Positions 21,401 to 58,500 of a stretch of DNA of 64,000 nt are shown here, one piece after another. Positions within the stretch are counted from its first letter, which is position 1; each line of letters opens with the position of its first letter. Position numbers and translations under genes: made by a program. The stretch is from Escarpia spicata (taxonomy: Eukaryota > Annelida > Polychaeta > Sabellida > Siboglinidae). The DNA lies in contig OZ023207.1 of assembly GCA_963995525.1 (NCBI GenBank), positions 3,068,105 through 3,132,104 of the forward strand. Direction: 5' to 3'. The notes below the pieces were generated by a model. The model was not told the origin of the DNA, did no database searches, and worked only from the letters and a program-made list of their open reading frames with translations.

Positions 21401-23038
21401 ATGATATTCAGTTCCAATGATTGCTACAGTAATCTTAATCCTCATTGCAATCACAATTAAGATCTTATTTGTGTGTGGATCTATAGATGATTAGGTTCCA
21501 ACTACAATGCACTCAGGCAGATATGGCACTGTTAATTCAACAAACAAATCACATTTTTGCATCTATTCTTAAAGCTATTAATGTTACCCTATGTCTGGTA
21601 AAATGAGGAAGCAGTAACCAACGTATATACACACAACAACTAAGCCATCTACTATGTGTAATCAAGTTCACATGCAGAAGTACTGCTCAGTAACTGTAGT
21701 CCGTGACACCCATTGTTAAAATATCCGTACTTGTAACTGTACCAATATTTTATTTTTATTTTTAACAGTACTGGTAATCGTAATTGATTTAACATAAGAT
21801 AAATGGTACATTCATCTCATCTCTGAACATATAGTACTCATGTCGATTTGCTGTAACAATTAATATATGTAAGACTGAGTAACCACAGCATAATATGAAT
21901 GTTGACAACCATAATCGTGTCCACATTTTTGTAGATGAACAAATTTCAACTGTTACACACGTACATGCATGTATATTCAGAGACCCATATTCTATATCAG
22001 TATGACTGCTAATAGCTTACCTTATAGCTTAGGCATGCATAATACCGTATAGTACGCTTAACAAATATTTGAGACACGGAAACATATGTCAGATTTTGCA
22101 TTCAAATAAGCGTACAGGGGTGTACACCTATATTCTTTGGGTCCTGGGGTTCCCGGGTACAGCCGTCTCAGCAGATGAGACTGGCAAGTGATATATGCAT
22201 TCACATATGAGCAACATGATACAAGAACACTGTAGTCTGTTATTTTTTGGGACATTTATAAATTGTTTTCATCATTGAGCTTGGAATCTAGCGTACATGA
22301 CATTAGTAGAAATTAAATTACAATGATGGATTCAACAATCAAGTTGGCATTTGACATTGCTTCTAAAAAGGGGGCATGTATGCTAATTAGTGCATGTATG
22401 CTTAATAGAATGACTCTGGTATAATAAATTGTATATATAGAAGGATAATTATGGTACATAAGTGTCCAAATAGCAAACTGATCAAACCTGTTCTTTAGTA
22501 AGAATCTTCAGATTGGGAAAGTTCTCCTTCGGTAGAACCAAAAAGTGGAATCGAGCCTATAAAAAGAATAAACAAAACATTACATAACTGTACCACTGAA
22601 ACAGTTATATGCCAATATTGATGCTATTGCCTGTACCTTTTGTTTGAGAAGAACAGAATGGTCAGGTTGAAAGTTATTCATTACCGTAAATTTCAAAAAT
22701 ATCTACCATTAAATACATAGCTAATGTATAGCAATTCATTTTGTTTTGACATTTTATCAAACGAATGAATTCGCAAAAAGCCAGCTTGGCGGTATCAAAA
22801 CATAAATTCGGGTTAATTAACTTGTCTTAATACGTTATACGGTAGACGTGTGAAACTCAAGTCAAAATTGGCTTCAATTATGAACCTTTGGGTATTTGTC
22901 TTTGATGATGACGATTTTGTCGTTTGCAAAAACGTGTAATTTCGGATTGCCAATTGCAGCTTTCAAGCCGGCAGCCCAAAATCCGGGCTTTTTAGGTTTT
23001 GGACAATCGCCGGTGTCCAGATTTCTTTTTGTGGCCAT
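18275..23038 (-). CDS. APTX: APTX, aprataxin (HIT-domain DNA deadenylase), incomplete reconstruction
   Basis: Aprataxin removes AMP from 5'-adenylated DNA left by abortive ligation, acting in nuclear (and mitochondrial) strand-break repair. Minus-strand exons: 23038-22886 (start [10 protein letters not shown], then [14 protein letters not shown] and VVIKD-like VIIKDKYPK), 22556-22488 ([17 protein letters not shown]), 19323-19270 ([11 protein letters not shown]), 18795-18692 (histidine triad [11 protein letters not shown], then [11 protein letters not shown]) and 18402 to about 18321 or 18275 ([14 protein letters not shown]). The HVHLH triad holds the catalytic histidine. The exon coding residues between LTKEQ and LNTKLTF (human LELLKHMH region) was not found. 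The start exon begins just before the HIT core, so no FHA domain is visible. The C-terminal zinc finger was not identified. APTX is head to head with RCBTB. Confidence 0.85.
18692..18795 (-). CDS. APTX: APTX catalytic histidine-triad exon
   Basis: Encodes (S)[17 protein letters not shown], then [16 protein letters not shown]. The acceptor is TTTGCAG. The donor is GCAAGT, so this is a GC-AG intron: only the GC site keeps the phase, g+aa giving Glu with the next exon. A tandem array directly upstream copies the acceptor junction. Confidence 0.92.
18797..19060. repeat. About 20-bp tandem array copying the APTX HIT-exon acceptor
   Basis: Units of AACATGTGAACATGACTGCA and shorter variants. The exon border itself reads GTGAACATGACTGCAAACAT on the + strand, so each unit repeats the intron's terminal CAG plus the first coding bases. 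Confidence 0.85.
19270..19323 (-). CDS. APTX: APTX HIT-domain exon (GYHAIPSM)
   Basis: Acceptor ATTTTCAG, donor GTGGGT; 54 nt. It encodes [17 protein letters not shown] and ends two bases into the Ser codon completed by the next exon. Confidence 0.9.
19437..19530. repeat. Short GGAATGACCAAGGGGGTGATA repeats
   Basis: About four imperfect 21-29-base units inside an APTX intron. Confidence 0.8.
19617..19730. repeat. 26-bp tandem repeat
   Basis: Four copies of ACAATAGGCCATGCAGTGTA plus AGGATA inside an APTX intron. Confidence 0.9.
19930..20425 (-). mobile_element. Penelope-like retroelement fragment with inverted ends
   Basis: The minus-strand frame from 20340 to 20002 encodes [40 protein letters not shown] and [18 protein letters not shown], the C-terminal part of the GIY-YIG endonuclease region of Penelope-like elements (recognised from memory). 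Both flanks carry the same segment in opposite orientation: AGCAGTCTTCTTCAGACG near 19975 and CGTCTTCAGAAGACTGCT near 20360, each next to a CGCCATCTAG block. That fits the terminal repeats of this group. Most of the reverse transcriptase is missing. Confidence 0.7.
20498..20628. repeat. 65-bp direct duplication
   Basis: Two adjacent copies of a segment beginning TTCAGGTCACTTTGGATCAG and ending TCCACTGTAA. Confidence 0.9.
21073..21392 (-). mobile_element. SINE copy 3 (minus strand)
   Basis: Reverse complement of the SINE, nearly complete, including the B-box-like head (CAAACCCGGGTTCTCTCGG) and the tail (CATAGCGCAGTATCCAGTCC). Lies in an APTX intron. Confidence 0.92.
22488..22556 (-). CDS. APTX: APTX exon 2
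   Basis: Acceptor TTTATAG and donor GTTTGA; 23 codons, phase 0 on both sides. It encodes [16 protein letters not shown] and KILTKEQ, matching the aprataxin block ARYHWLVLPW. Confidence 0.87.
22886..23038 (-). CDS. APTX: APTX first coding exon
   Basis: ATG on the minus strand at 23038, then 51 codons ending KDKYPK. The donor is GTTCAT, a weak match to consensus. The short basic N-terminus replaces the FHA domain of vertebrate aprataxin. Confidence 0.85.
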
Positions 23039-23916
23039 CTCGCTCTTACCGCCAACTATTTTACAAAGCGTAGCGAAAACAAATGCACGGGCCCTACGCC
23101 ATCACACGGCAACAACCGGAATTATACATTTCCAGCATTCGGAACGTAAGGGGAATTATCTCACAGGTACGATGACGTCATAGGTCACATGTACTTAAAG
23201 AAGTTAGTGTGCTACGCTAACAAAATATTTTATAACTTTTAGGTAAAATGACGCATTGGAAATGTTTAAAAAAAAATTAACTATCGTAATTAAGTCGAGT
23301 AACAGAGGGAAGACGCATTATATCACGCCCTACCCATACAAATGTCAACTTAGATTGTGAAAAAAATTCCTATGCTTATGTGGTCAGCTTATATTAATAA
23401 AAACATCAAATTGGAGTTGAACCAAGACACTATCGTTTTACGGATTGCGTGTTTGTGTTAGTTGCAGCCGACTATCGGCAATAGTTTCGAATGTTTTTCA
23501 TTTGGATAGCTGACCGTACGCCGTCCGTAGTATTCAATTCTGTGTACGAGTGCTGTCCAATCAAAGGCGGTTTCATTTACCCATTGTAAACAAAGGACTT
23601 TGTAAATAACAACACGCGCAATCGGTCAACTGCGGCGAAAAAATCGCCAACGTTGACAAACCAGCGATATTCTTGCGTAATAACATAGCATATAAATGAA
23701 AAGGTAAACTCAGGAATGTAACCAATTGCTCAGTTTGCGGTAATCTTCCTCCAATATCGCTCTGATTGAATGGCACCCGATGCGAGGCCGAGTGTCGCTG
23801 TCAGTGTCAGTGACAGTGTCATTGACACATGACATTGTCGTATTGTTATATCTATTTTCGATCATCTTTTGAACACTATTCAAAACAGTAATTAATGGTT
23901 AACATAAACGTTTGTT

Positions 23917-24338
23917 GGCACTTGTGTCGAATCCGGACCCACCTCAATTTCGCCATTATAACTTGAATTTTGCCTAACTTGTTTGATACGTCAGTGCATT
24001 AATTCCACCATCAACATTATCCCAGGCATATTTACGTTTAAGAATATTGTGTCTTATCGCACTTTTGAGGCGTAAATAGTGCCCCAGTTTGTATGAACAT
24101 ATGCTGGTGTATCGGTCATTTTATGCCAGTGATGCGGTAATGCACGACTGCTGCTGCACAGACTAGCGCAAACCTGGTCGCTATTTCGGCTTCAAAAGTG
24201 CGCTAAGACACAATATTTTTGAATGTAAATATGCCTGGGCTGATGTTGAATGACAGAACTAACACAATGAGGTATCAGAGTTAAGCAAAATTAAGTTATA
24301 ACTGCGAAATCGAGGTGGGTCCGGATTCGACACAACTC
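23917..24338. mobile_element. Palindromic MITE, copy A
   Basis: Left end GGCACTTGTGTCGAATCCGG; right end CCGGATTCGACACAA. Inverted similarity continues for over 50 bases. Same family as 38956-39372. Confidence 0.85.
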
Positions 24339-25977
24339 ACACGTACTCATTTATTTATTACTACTTAACATGCATTGTTAACGTTATGCTATACATGGAT
24401 GAAAACATATACAAGTTACAACTACAAGTCTAGAACTCTTAGACTTCGAAGTAGAACTAAAAAGCACAACATTGGCTTGGCTACGGTCTGTGCAATTGAA
24501 AAGACACATCAGTGACATTGCATGTTTAAACAGGGTGATTCTAATATGTAGAACATTTTGCAGGTTGCTTGTTGTGGTTAGGTGCATATAGCAAGTGTGA
24601 GTGGTGTTTGAAATACAATAATTTTAATTGAGCTAACTAACACTTGCTAAATGTGTTTTTAGACTGGAATAAACTGATGATATACCATTCGGTATTGTGT
24701 GCTCATTACATAACGGTAGGTATGCAATATATAAGGATGCGGCTGCACTATCTAACTTAGGGTCAAATGCATTTACATTTAAATGCATTTTATAATGTAC
24801 TTGTATTATAATTTAGTTATGTTCTAGGGGTGTATAAATGAAATGAGAATGTGGCAGAATTCATATAATTTGTTCAGCCTGGATGTGGGGCAGATTGAAT
24901 TGGTTCCATTAAGAAAGTGGCTAAAGTTAGAAAAATAATAAGAATTTCTGAACTGATCACATGGAGACATTGCAATGTCAGCGTTATTGTTTGATTGTTA
25001 CTGTATTAAACATAATTGGTGATCATAGTCTCATAAATGATTTGTATTTGTCTTTTATTTTATATCTTTGGCAGAAGAAATATTTCATCATGCAAGCACA
25101 AATCACTGAACCACGTTTGTAAACTAGATATCATTTAAGTTTTAGTCTTTAATTTTGACATATTTGTATTTAGATGAAATGCATTTGATCTCATGACTGC
25201 ATCCTGTTGCCTGCATCAAAACTAATGAGGCCATACCTGGTAGCTTTGGACCCTTCCAACTGTTGCGTGCTCATTAATTATTCAATTACACGATTTTGCT
25301 ATCAGGACTAATTTAGATGTACTAAAACCCTAACAGTGTAACCCTACCCATAACTCAATAATAACCCTAACAATTTATGCATGTTTATTGGTAATAGGAA
25401 AACTTGGGGAAACTGGTAGGTTTGGAAATTACACTAAAATTTAAATGATGAATCCATGTTTAATTGCCTTAGTTGATTATTTCATGGCTGTTTGGTAATA
25501 GGGCAATGGTATGCAAAACATGGAAGATAAACATACTCAGGAAATCTGATCAAATGCAGACATATGTCACAATAATTGTTGATATCTACCATATGTAGCT
25601 CATTTTACATATAAAAGGAATACTCTAGGTATGTTTATCCAATGGAGGAACATAGTCATAGGAAATGCATTTTGTCAGTCTTAGAAAAAAACATCAAAAA
25701 CCACCACAGAAAATAATTGTCAAGATAAAATGAATTGTCGCAAGTGCCAGTCTAATGCATTGATATAATATTTTACCAATTTGCCATTTTACTACTGTAG
25801 TGTAGTAATTTCAATTTTCAGGGGTTTACCCATTTTTTGGGTCAACTTTTAAGGTATTTTGAATGAATTATTACACTGTATAGACAGTGTAGCATAAATA
25901 ATGTCAATTTATTTATGTAAATCGTTGGTTTTGTTGATTTGCAAAATTGTCACACATTATCTTCATTTTCATTTCAG
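24339..25977. other. RCBTB 5' region or first intron, unique AT-rich sequence
   Basis: No repeat array or similarity recognised. Likely contains the 5' UTR intron upstream of the exon starting at 25978. Confidence 0.4.
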
Positions 25978-26005
25978 TAAGAAGTTGGCAACGTACGATG
26001 AAATA

Positions 26006-51626
<25,621 letters not shown>

Positions 51627-52100
51627 TGACATGCAGTCTTGTTGTGCCCAAGCTAACAGTAAGATGTTAAACAGTTTATGCGGCTTCTATAAATTTAGCC
51701 CATCGCGAGTCAGACTTGTTTATTTGTAATGCGAGAATAGTTGAGGTACTACAGGTATTACATGCAGTTGGTGTCATAAATGCATATACTTTTATTAGAA
51801 ACCTTCAAATAATATAGATCAGGAAACTTTCGAATGTGTGAATAACATTAATATAATATCATTGAGCTGGCCTACATATGGCGGTTTTCTGTAGAATTTT
51901 GACCGGGCCCATTCAAAAATATTTTTTAGTTTGATTTCCTAAAAAATAAGTAACACATTTGCACAAATAACGTAGGATCTCGCAAAGGATAGTTTTGATT
52001 TATTTGCCAAATGGTTCTTAAATGAGACAAACAGAAATGTGAATATTGGAAGCAGCTGAGATGTTTTGATTCTTCACTGATATTGTTTGTTTCTGTGCAT
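51627..52100 (+). other. RCBTB 3' UTR and flank
   Basis: Follows the TAA. I saw no canonical AATAAA nearby, so the mRNA end is not placed. Confidence 0.45.
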
Positions 52101-52104
52101 GTAA

Positions 52105-52412
52105 TGCACGTGTCTGTTCCATGGGTGTGCACATAACATACACGTGTCTGTTCCATGGGTGTGCACATAACATACACGTGTCTGTTCCACTGGTGTGCAC
52201 ATAACATACACGTGTCTGTTCCACTGGTGTGCACATAACATACACGTGTCTGTTCCACGGATGTGCACATAACATACACGTGTCTGTTCCACTGGTGTGC
52301 ACATAACATACACGTGTCTGTTCCATGGGTGTGCACATAACATACACGTGTCTGTTCCACGGATGTGCACATAACATACACGTGTCTGTTCCACGGGTGT
52401 GCACATCCAGTG
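52105..52412. repeat. 34-bp minisatellite downstream of RCBTB
   Basis: About nine units of GTGCACATAACATACACGTG plus TCTGTTCCATGGGT, with ATG/CTG/CGG variants. The 34-base period again opens all minus frames. Confidence 0.94.
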
Positions 52413-53759
52413 TTGACATCACGTTATGTTATAGAATTCTGTGCACATAAAATACAGGGGTGGTAATTATTAGTAGGGAGTCTAAAGTTTACGCTCTGGA
52501 GCGAGAGAACCAGCCAACTTCAAACGTCTTCCGTGTTGTGACGCGTTCAAGTACCAGTAAAGTGTGTCTACTATTTGAATGTTGTGGTTACAATTTGGAA
52601 CATTTAAATTGCTAATTCCTTTGCTTATTAAATGCAATTTGACAGGTCAAGTAATATATGTATTGTAATATTAATATTAAAACTTGCTAAAAGAGGTTTA
52701 AGAGTGATGCTGTCTTGCACAGATTGTATGTCAGCATGTCTGGTATATCTGATGTCATTGTAAAAGGACATATCGGTCAGATGTTGTGAGACATGTTGCG
52801 TTTAGAGCCAGGTGATCATACCTTGTGGCTTAACAAGTGTTTGACAAGCAAGTATATGTTTCAGATGGAACGTATTTGCTAAATGGTGAGTGAATTTAAC
52901 GCTAAGCTTTCTGGAGTTATTGCTGACTATGTGCAGGTGCAGTGCATGCTATTTAGTATTCCCTTCGTTCTTTGGAGTTTACGAAGGTGCCGGTTCATTT
53001 GTATACACGTTGTTTGTCTATAAAGAGTACGCATCGTGCTTTTTCTGCTGACGTGACTTTGTCAAAATTATCACTTAGAGAAGTAAACACATCAAGCCAG
53101 GCCATTCCAATGACAACTCAATCACGTCAGAAAAATCCAAAACGTGTGATGGCCCAATGTTTGTATTTTGACACCAGAATTATGATTCTGGTGATGGTAT
53201 GATGACGTATTCTTTGTTGACAAGGTGGTTTGTTAGTTATTTTCAGAGGACACTTATTGCAAACTGTACCACATAACAATATTGAGTGTGTACAGTGGCA
53301 TCAGTCAGATATATACGTTGTGTAGCGTTATGAACGAGTACAGTAACCGTTGTTCTACGCTGATTACGTTGTGTTAAACATCAGAAGTGTTATTCGGTAC
53401 AATATGCAACAAATACTAGCTTCGTGCAGTATAAGTGTGTAAGTGTATTAAGACTGATTCGGGTATGCGTTGTCATGAGAGAACGATTGTATAGGGACGT
53501 TGACAGATATACATTGATGTAACCGCCACAGGCACCATTTGGGACATTGAACATTCGTCACGACCTTTCATTTTATTTAATGCAATTCTCCTGAAGTAGC
53601 CTGTCTCGATGTGCATACAGCCTTACGCTACAACTTACGTCATTGTCGGATGACGTCATCATATCCATACGGACGTTTGTAGTTCCCCTTGTCTCGGTTC
53701 ATTGCTGCGTCTGTTTTTCATATCTATATTGCCTCGTTTCCGTGTCTTCTCCGTCTGTT
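52413..53759. other. Intergenic, no recognised feature
   Basis: Short open frames only. Confidence 0.45.
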
Positions 53760-53764
53760 GACTC

Positions 53765-54050
53765 ACAAAATGCTACATCAAGAGAACCAAGGTTCGAATC
53801 CTGTGCTGGCGTGCTGGTAAAGTCCGTTCACTCTAAGTTGCTTCAGTTCACTCTGCTACATGAACGAATACCCGGCTATAGACGGTGGTGGATATTTGTG
53901 TACAAATAGTATGCGCATTAATTTCACCATGGTTGAATGTTTCCCAGAGAAGTCGAGATGGTGTTCGATTGAACAGATCTGCGATGGAGTAAAATGTAAG
54001 GTGCTTTAAGCAGTCTAAAAGACTGGATACTGCTATATAAGAATTTACCT
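53765..54050 (+). mobile_element. SINE copy 7
   Basis: Head GAGAACCAAGGTTCGAATCC, body CCGGCTATAGACGGTGGTGG, tail GACTGGATACTGCTATATAA. Somewhat diverged; no array follows. Confidence 0.88.
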
Positions 54051-55415
54051 TGATTTTACTTGCAATACTTCCTGATCTAGTATTTTGTTAGCCATTTAGG
54101 ATAGTCATTATGTTTAATCTTTCTTATTTATTTGTAATGCGCTGCTCGACCATATGCCAATGTCAGTATTACTCTTTGAGTTGTGATGTCGAAGCTACAA
54201 GTGCTGCTTATGGTAGCGGTGAAAGTTTGGTGCTTTCAAAAGTTATCCTTTGTGCATGGTCACCCCACCATAAAGTTTGTTTTTCTTCGCCGGATGTTAC
54301 TCTAATATTGTATTTAGCTTATCTGATCAAGTGTTTGTCGTGTTTGATAGTTAATCATGTATGTTTTTGTGTATTGCAAACTCAATTTCTCATGTGTTTG
54401 CGCCGTCCGATTCCTAATTGTGACATTATTTTGCACCGATGTTTGACAGTCAACACAACCGATCTCGTACTGGTCCGGGCGTAACATACTGGTCCCTGCG
54501 TAGCGTGTGTTGGGTTACCACATTCTGTCGCGCCAGATGGCGCTGTTCACTACTTCGCTAGTAAGGCGCCGAATTGAGGGATGGAGGCTCAGGTCCCAGG
54601 ATTTTAGGAGGGGGGCTTGAGATAGGATTAACCCCCAATATTTAGGGAAGAGTTGTGCATTTTCTGGTGTAATTTTTGTTGGTGGGGGACGGGAGCTGGG
54701 TTTTGTTGGCGAGCCTCAAGTGGGGGGGCAAATCAAAGTCTTCCGATAGATCAAGGACAGACAAAGACAGACAATAAGAACAAAGTGCCCACGCAGGACA
54801 GACGATCTCAGATAGTCTGAAAGCGCGCAATATAATTGGCTGATGATGCACTGGAGTGTACGTGCAGTGATAATAAGCGTTCTTCCGGTTGTTATGATGC
54901 GATAATAGGCAATTGTACGTTACAATATTGTATCTTCGCAACGTAACGACTTGTACAATTATTTAACACATATTAAGCTCTACAATTATATAATTTGCTT
55001 AAACATGCATGTATGTAATAAATTATAATAAGTTATAGTAAATTGTTGTAAGTTATTGTAGCACATTCATAGTGTCTGCGCCTCTACGCATATGTGTATG
55101 ATATATAATTCTACGATAACAAACAACTAAAACATGAATAAACGTTGCATTTCTTTCTTGTGTCGTTTATTTTACCAAATATGACATCCCTGTACAATAT
55201 GTTTATTAAAACTAATATAAAATGTAGCCATGTCGTTCGCCATGTTGTTGTTCTTACCATAATGTAGTATTCTAAGTTAGAATATTTAATATGTATGTTT
55301 GGTGAGGTGCGACTGTGCGCGGGCGTGTCGATGTGTCTGGCAATCAGTAAGCTGTTGTGTTATGTGCTTAATATTAATTACACTGTTTACGATTGTCAAT
55401 TAATGCACCATTTAT
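54051..55415. other. Intergenic, no recognised feature
   Basis: A 124-codon open frame (54110-54484) has no recognisable similarity and is not called a gene. Confidence 0.45.
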
Positions 55416-55417
55416 CT

Positions 55418-55485
55418 ACATTATATATATATATATATTGTATGTATGTATATATATACATATATATATATATACACACAATACC
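55418..55485. repeat. TA/TATG microsatellite
   Basis: (TA)n with TATG interruptions, immediately before the 42-bp array. Confidence 0.9.
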
Positions 55486-55507
55486 GGCATAAAGTCATGG
55501 GAACAGC

Positions 55508-58500
55508 AGCAAAATCTGACTACATTGTTCCTTTATGTGATGCTACAGCCATCCTATCTGACTACATTGTTTCTTTATGTGATGCTACAGCCATCCTATC
55601 TGACTACATTGTTTCTTTATGTGATGCTACAGCCATCCTATCTGACTACATTGTTTCTTTATGTGATGCTACAGCCATCCTATCTGACTACATTGTTTCT
55701 TTATGTGATGCTACAGCCATCCTATCTGACTACATTGTTTCTTTATGTGATGCTACAGCCATCCTATCTGACTACATTGTTTCTTTATGTGATGCTACAG
55801 CCATCCTATCTGACTACATTGTTTCTTTATGTGATGCTACAGCCATACTATCTGACTACATTGTTTCTTTATGTGGTGCTGCAGCCATCCTATCTGACTA
55901 CATTGTTTCTTTATGTGATGCTACATCCATCCTATCTGACTACATTGTTTCTTTATGTGATGCTACATCCATCCTATCTGACTACATTGTTTCTTTATGT
56001 GATGCTACAGCCATCCTATCTGACTACATTGTTTCTTTATGTGATGCTACAGCCATCCTATCTGACTACATTGTTTCTTTATGTGATGCTACAGCCATCC
56101 TATCTGACTACATTGTTTCTTTATGTGATGCTACAGCCATCCTATCTGACTACATTGTTCCTTTTATGTGATGCTACAGCCATCCTATCTGACTACATTG
56201 TTTCTTTATGTGATGCTGCAGCCATCCTATCTGACTACATTGTTTCTTTATGTGATGCTACAGCCATCCTATCTGACTACATTGTTTCTTTATGTGATGC
56301 TACAGCCATCCTATCTGACTACATTGTTCCTTTTATGTGATGCTACAGCCATCCTATCTGACTACATTGTTTCTTTATGTGATGCTGCAGCCATCCTATC
56401 TGACTACATTGTTTCTTTATGTGATGCTGCAGCCATCCTATCTGACTACATTGTTTCTTTATGTGATGCTACATCCATCCTATCTGCCTACATTGTTTCT
56501 TTATGTGATGCTACATCCATCCTATCTGCCTACATTGTTTCTTTATGTGATGCTACAGCCATCCTATCTGACTACATTGTTTCTTTATGTGGTGCTGCAG
56601 CCATCCTATCTGACTACATTTTTTCTTTATGTGATGCTACATCCATCCTATCTGACTACATTGTTTCTTTATGTGATGCTACAGCCATCCTATCTGACTA
56701 CATTGTTTCTTTATGTGATGCTACAACCATCCTATCTGACTACATTGTTTCTTTATGTGATGCTGCAGCCATCCTATCTGACTACATTGTTTCTTTATGT
56801 GAAACTACATCCATCCTATCTGACTACATTGTTTCTTTATGTGATGCTACATCCATCCTATCTGACTACATTGTTTCTTTATGTGATGCTACATCCATCC
56901 TATCTGACTACATTGTTTCTTTATGTGAAACTACATCCATCCTATCTGACTACATTGTTTCTTTATGTGATGCTACATCCATCCTATCTGACTACATTGT
57001 TTCTTTATGTGATGCTACAGCCATCCTATCTGACTACATTGTTTCTTTATGTGAAACTACATTCATCCTATCTGACTACATTGTTTCTTTATGTGATGCT
57101 ACATCCATCCTATCTGACTACATTGTTTCTTTATGTGATGCTACAACCATCCTATCTGACTACATTGTTTCTTTATGTGATGCTACATCCATCCTATCTG
57201 ACTACATTGTTCCTTTATGTGATACTACAACCATCCTATCTGACTACATTGTTTCTTTATGTGATGCTACATCCATCCTATCTGACTACATTGTTCCTTT
57301 TATGTGATGCTACAGCCATCCTATCTGACTACATTGTTTCTTTATGTGATGCTGCAGCCATCCTATCTGACTACATTGTTTCTTTATGTGATGCTACATC
57401 CATCCTATCTGACTACATTGTTTCTTTATGTGATGCTACATCCATCCTATCTGACTACATTGTTTCTTTATGTGGTGCTGCAGCCATCCTATCTGACTAC
57501 ATTGTTTCTTTATGTGGTGCTGCAGCCATGCTATATGACTACATTGTTTCTTTATGTGATGCTACATCCATCCTATCTGACTACATTGTTTCTTTATGTG
57601 ATGCTACATCCATCCTATCTGCCTACATTGTTTCTTTATGTGATGCTACATCCATCCTATCTGCCTACATTGTTTCTTTATGTGATGCTACATCCATCCT
57701 ATCTGCCTACATTGTTTCTTTATGTGATGCTACAGCCATCCTATCTGACTACATTGTTTCTTTATGTGGTGCTGCAGCCATCCTATCTGACTACATTTTT
57801 TCTTTATGTGATGCTACATCCATCCTATCTGACTACATTGTTTCTTTATGTGATGCTACAGCCATCCTATCTGACTACATTGTTTCTTTGTGATGCTACA
57901 TCCATCCTATCTGACTACATTGTTTCTTTATGTGAAACTACATCCATCCTATCTGACTACATTGTTTCTTTATGTGATGCTACATCCATCCTATCTGACT
58001 ACATTGTTTCTTTATGTGATGCTACAGCCATCCTATCTGACTACATTGTTTCTTTATGTGAAACTACATTCATCCTATCTGACTACATTGTTTCTTTATG
58101 TGATGCTACATCCATCCTATCTGACTACATTGTTTCTTTATGTGATGCTACAACCATCCTATCTGACTACATTGTTTCTTTATGTGATGCTACATCCATC
58201 CTATCTGACTACATTGTTCCTTTTATGTGATGCTACAGCCATCCTATCTGACTACATTGTTTCTTTATGTGATGCTACAGCCATCCTATCTGACTACATT
58301 GTTTCTTTATGTGATGCTACATCCATCCTATCTGACTACATTGTTTCTTTATGTGATGCTACATCCATCCTATCTGACTACATTGTTTCTTTATGTGGTG
58401 CTGCAGCCATCCTATCTGACTACATTGTTTCTTTATGTGGTGCTGCAGCCATGCTATATGACTACATTGTTTCTTTATGTGATGCTACATCCATCCTATC

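Larger units (their letters stand above)
23039..25977. promoter_or_regulatory. Shared 5' region between head-to-head APTX and RCBTB
   Basis: APTX starts at 23038 (-) and the first recognised RCBTB exon starts at 25978 (+) as part of a 5' UTR-containing exon. Promoters and a non-coding RCBTB first exon must lie between. I could not place a TATA box or transcription start. A palindromic MITE occupies 23917-24338; the remainder is AT-rich unique sequence. Confidence 0.4.

Noticed and set aside
51926..52422. Cys-rich ORFs on the minus strand
   Set aside because: 34-bp array read in all frames.
54110..54484. 124-codon ORF with Cys-rich, hydrophobic sequence
   Set aside because: No homology that I recognise, no splice context, single frame in AT-rich DNA.
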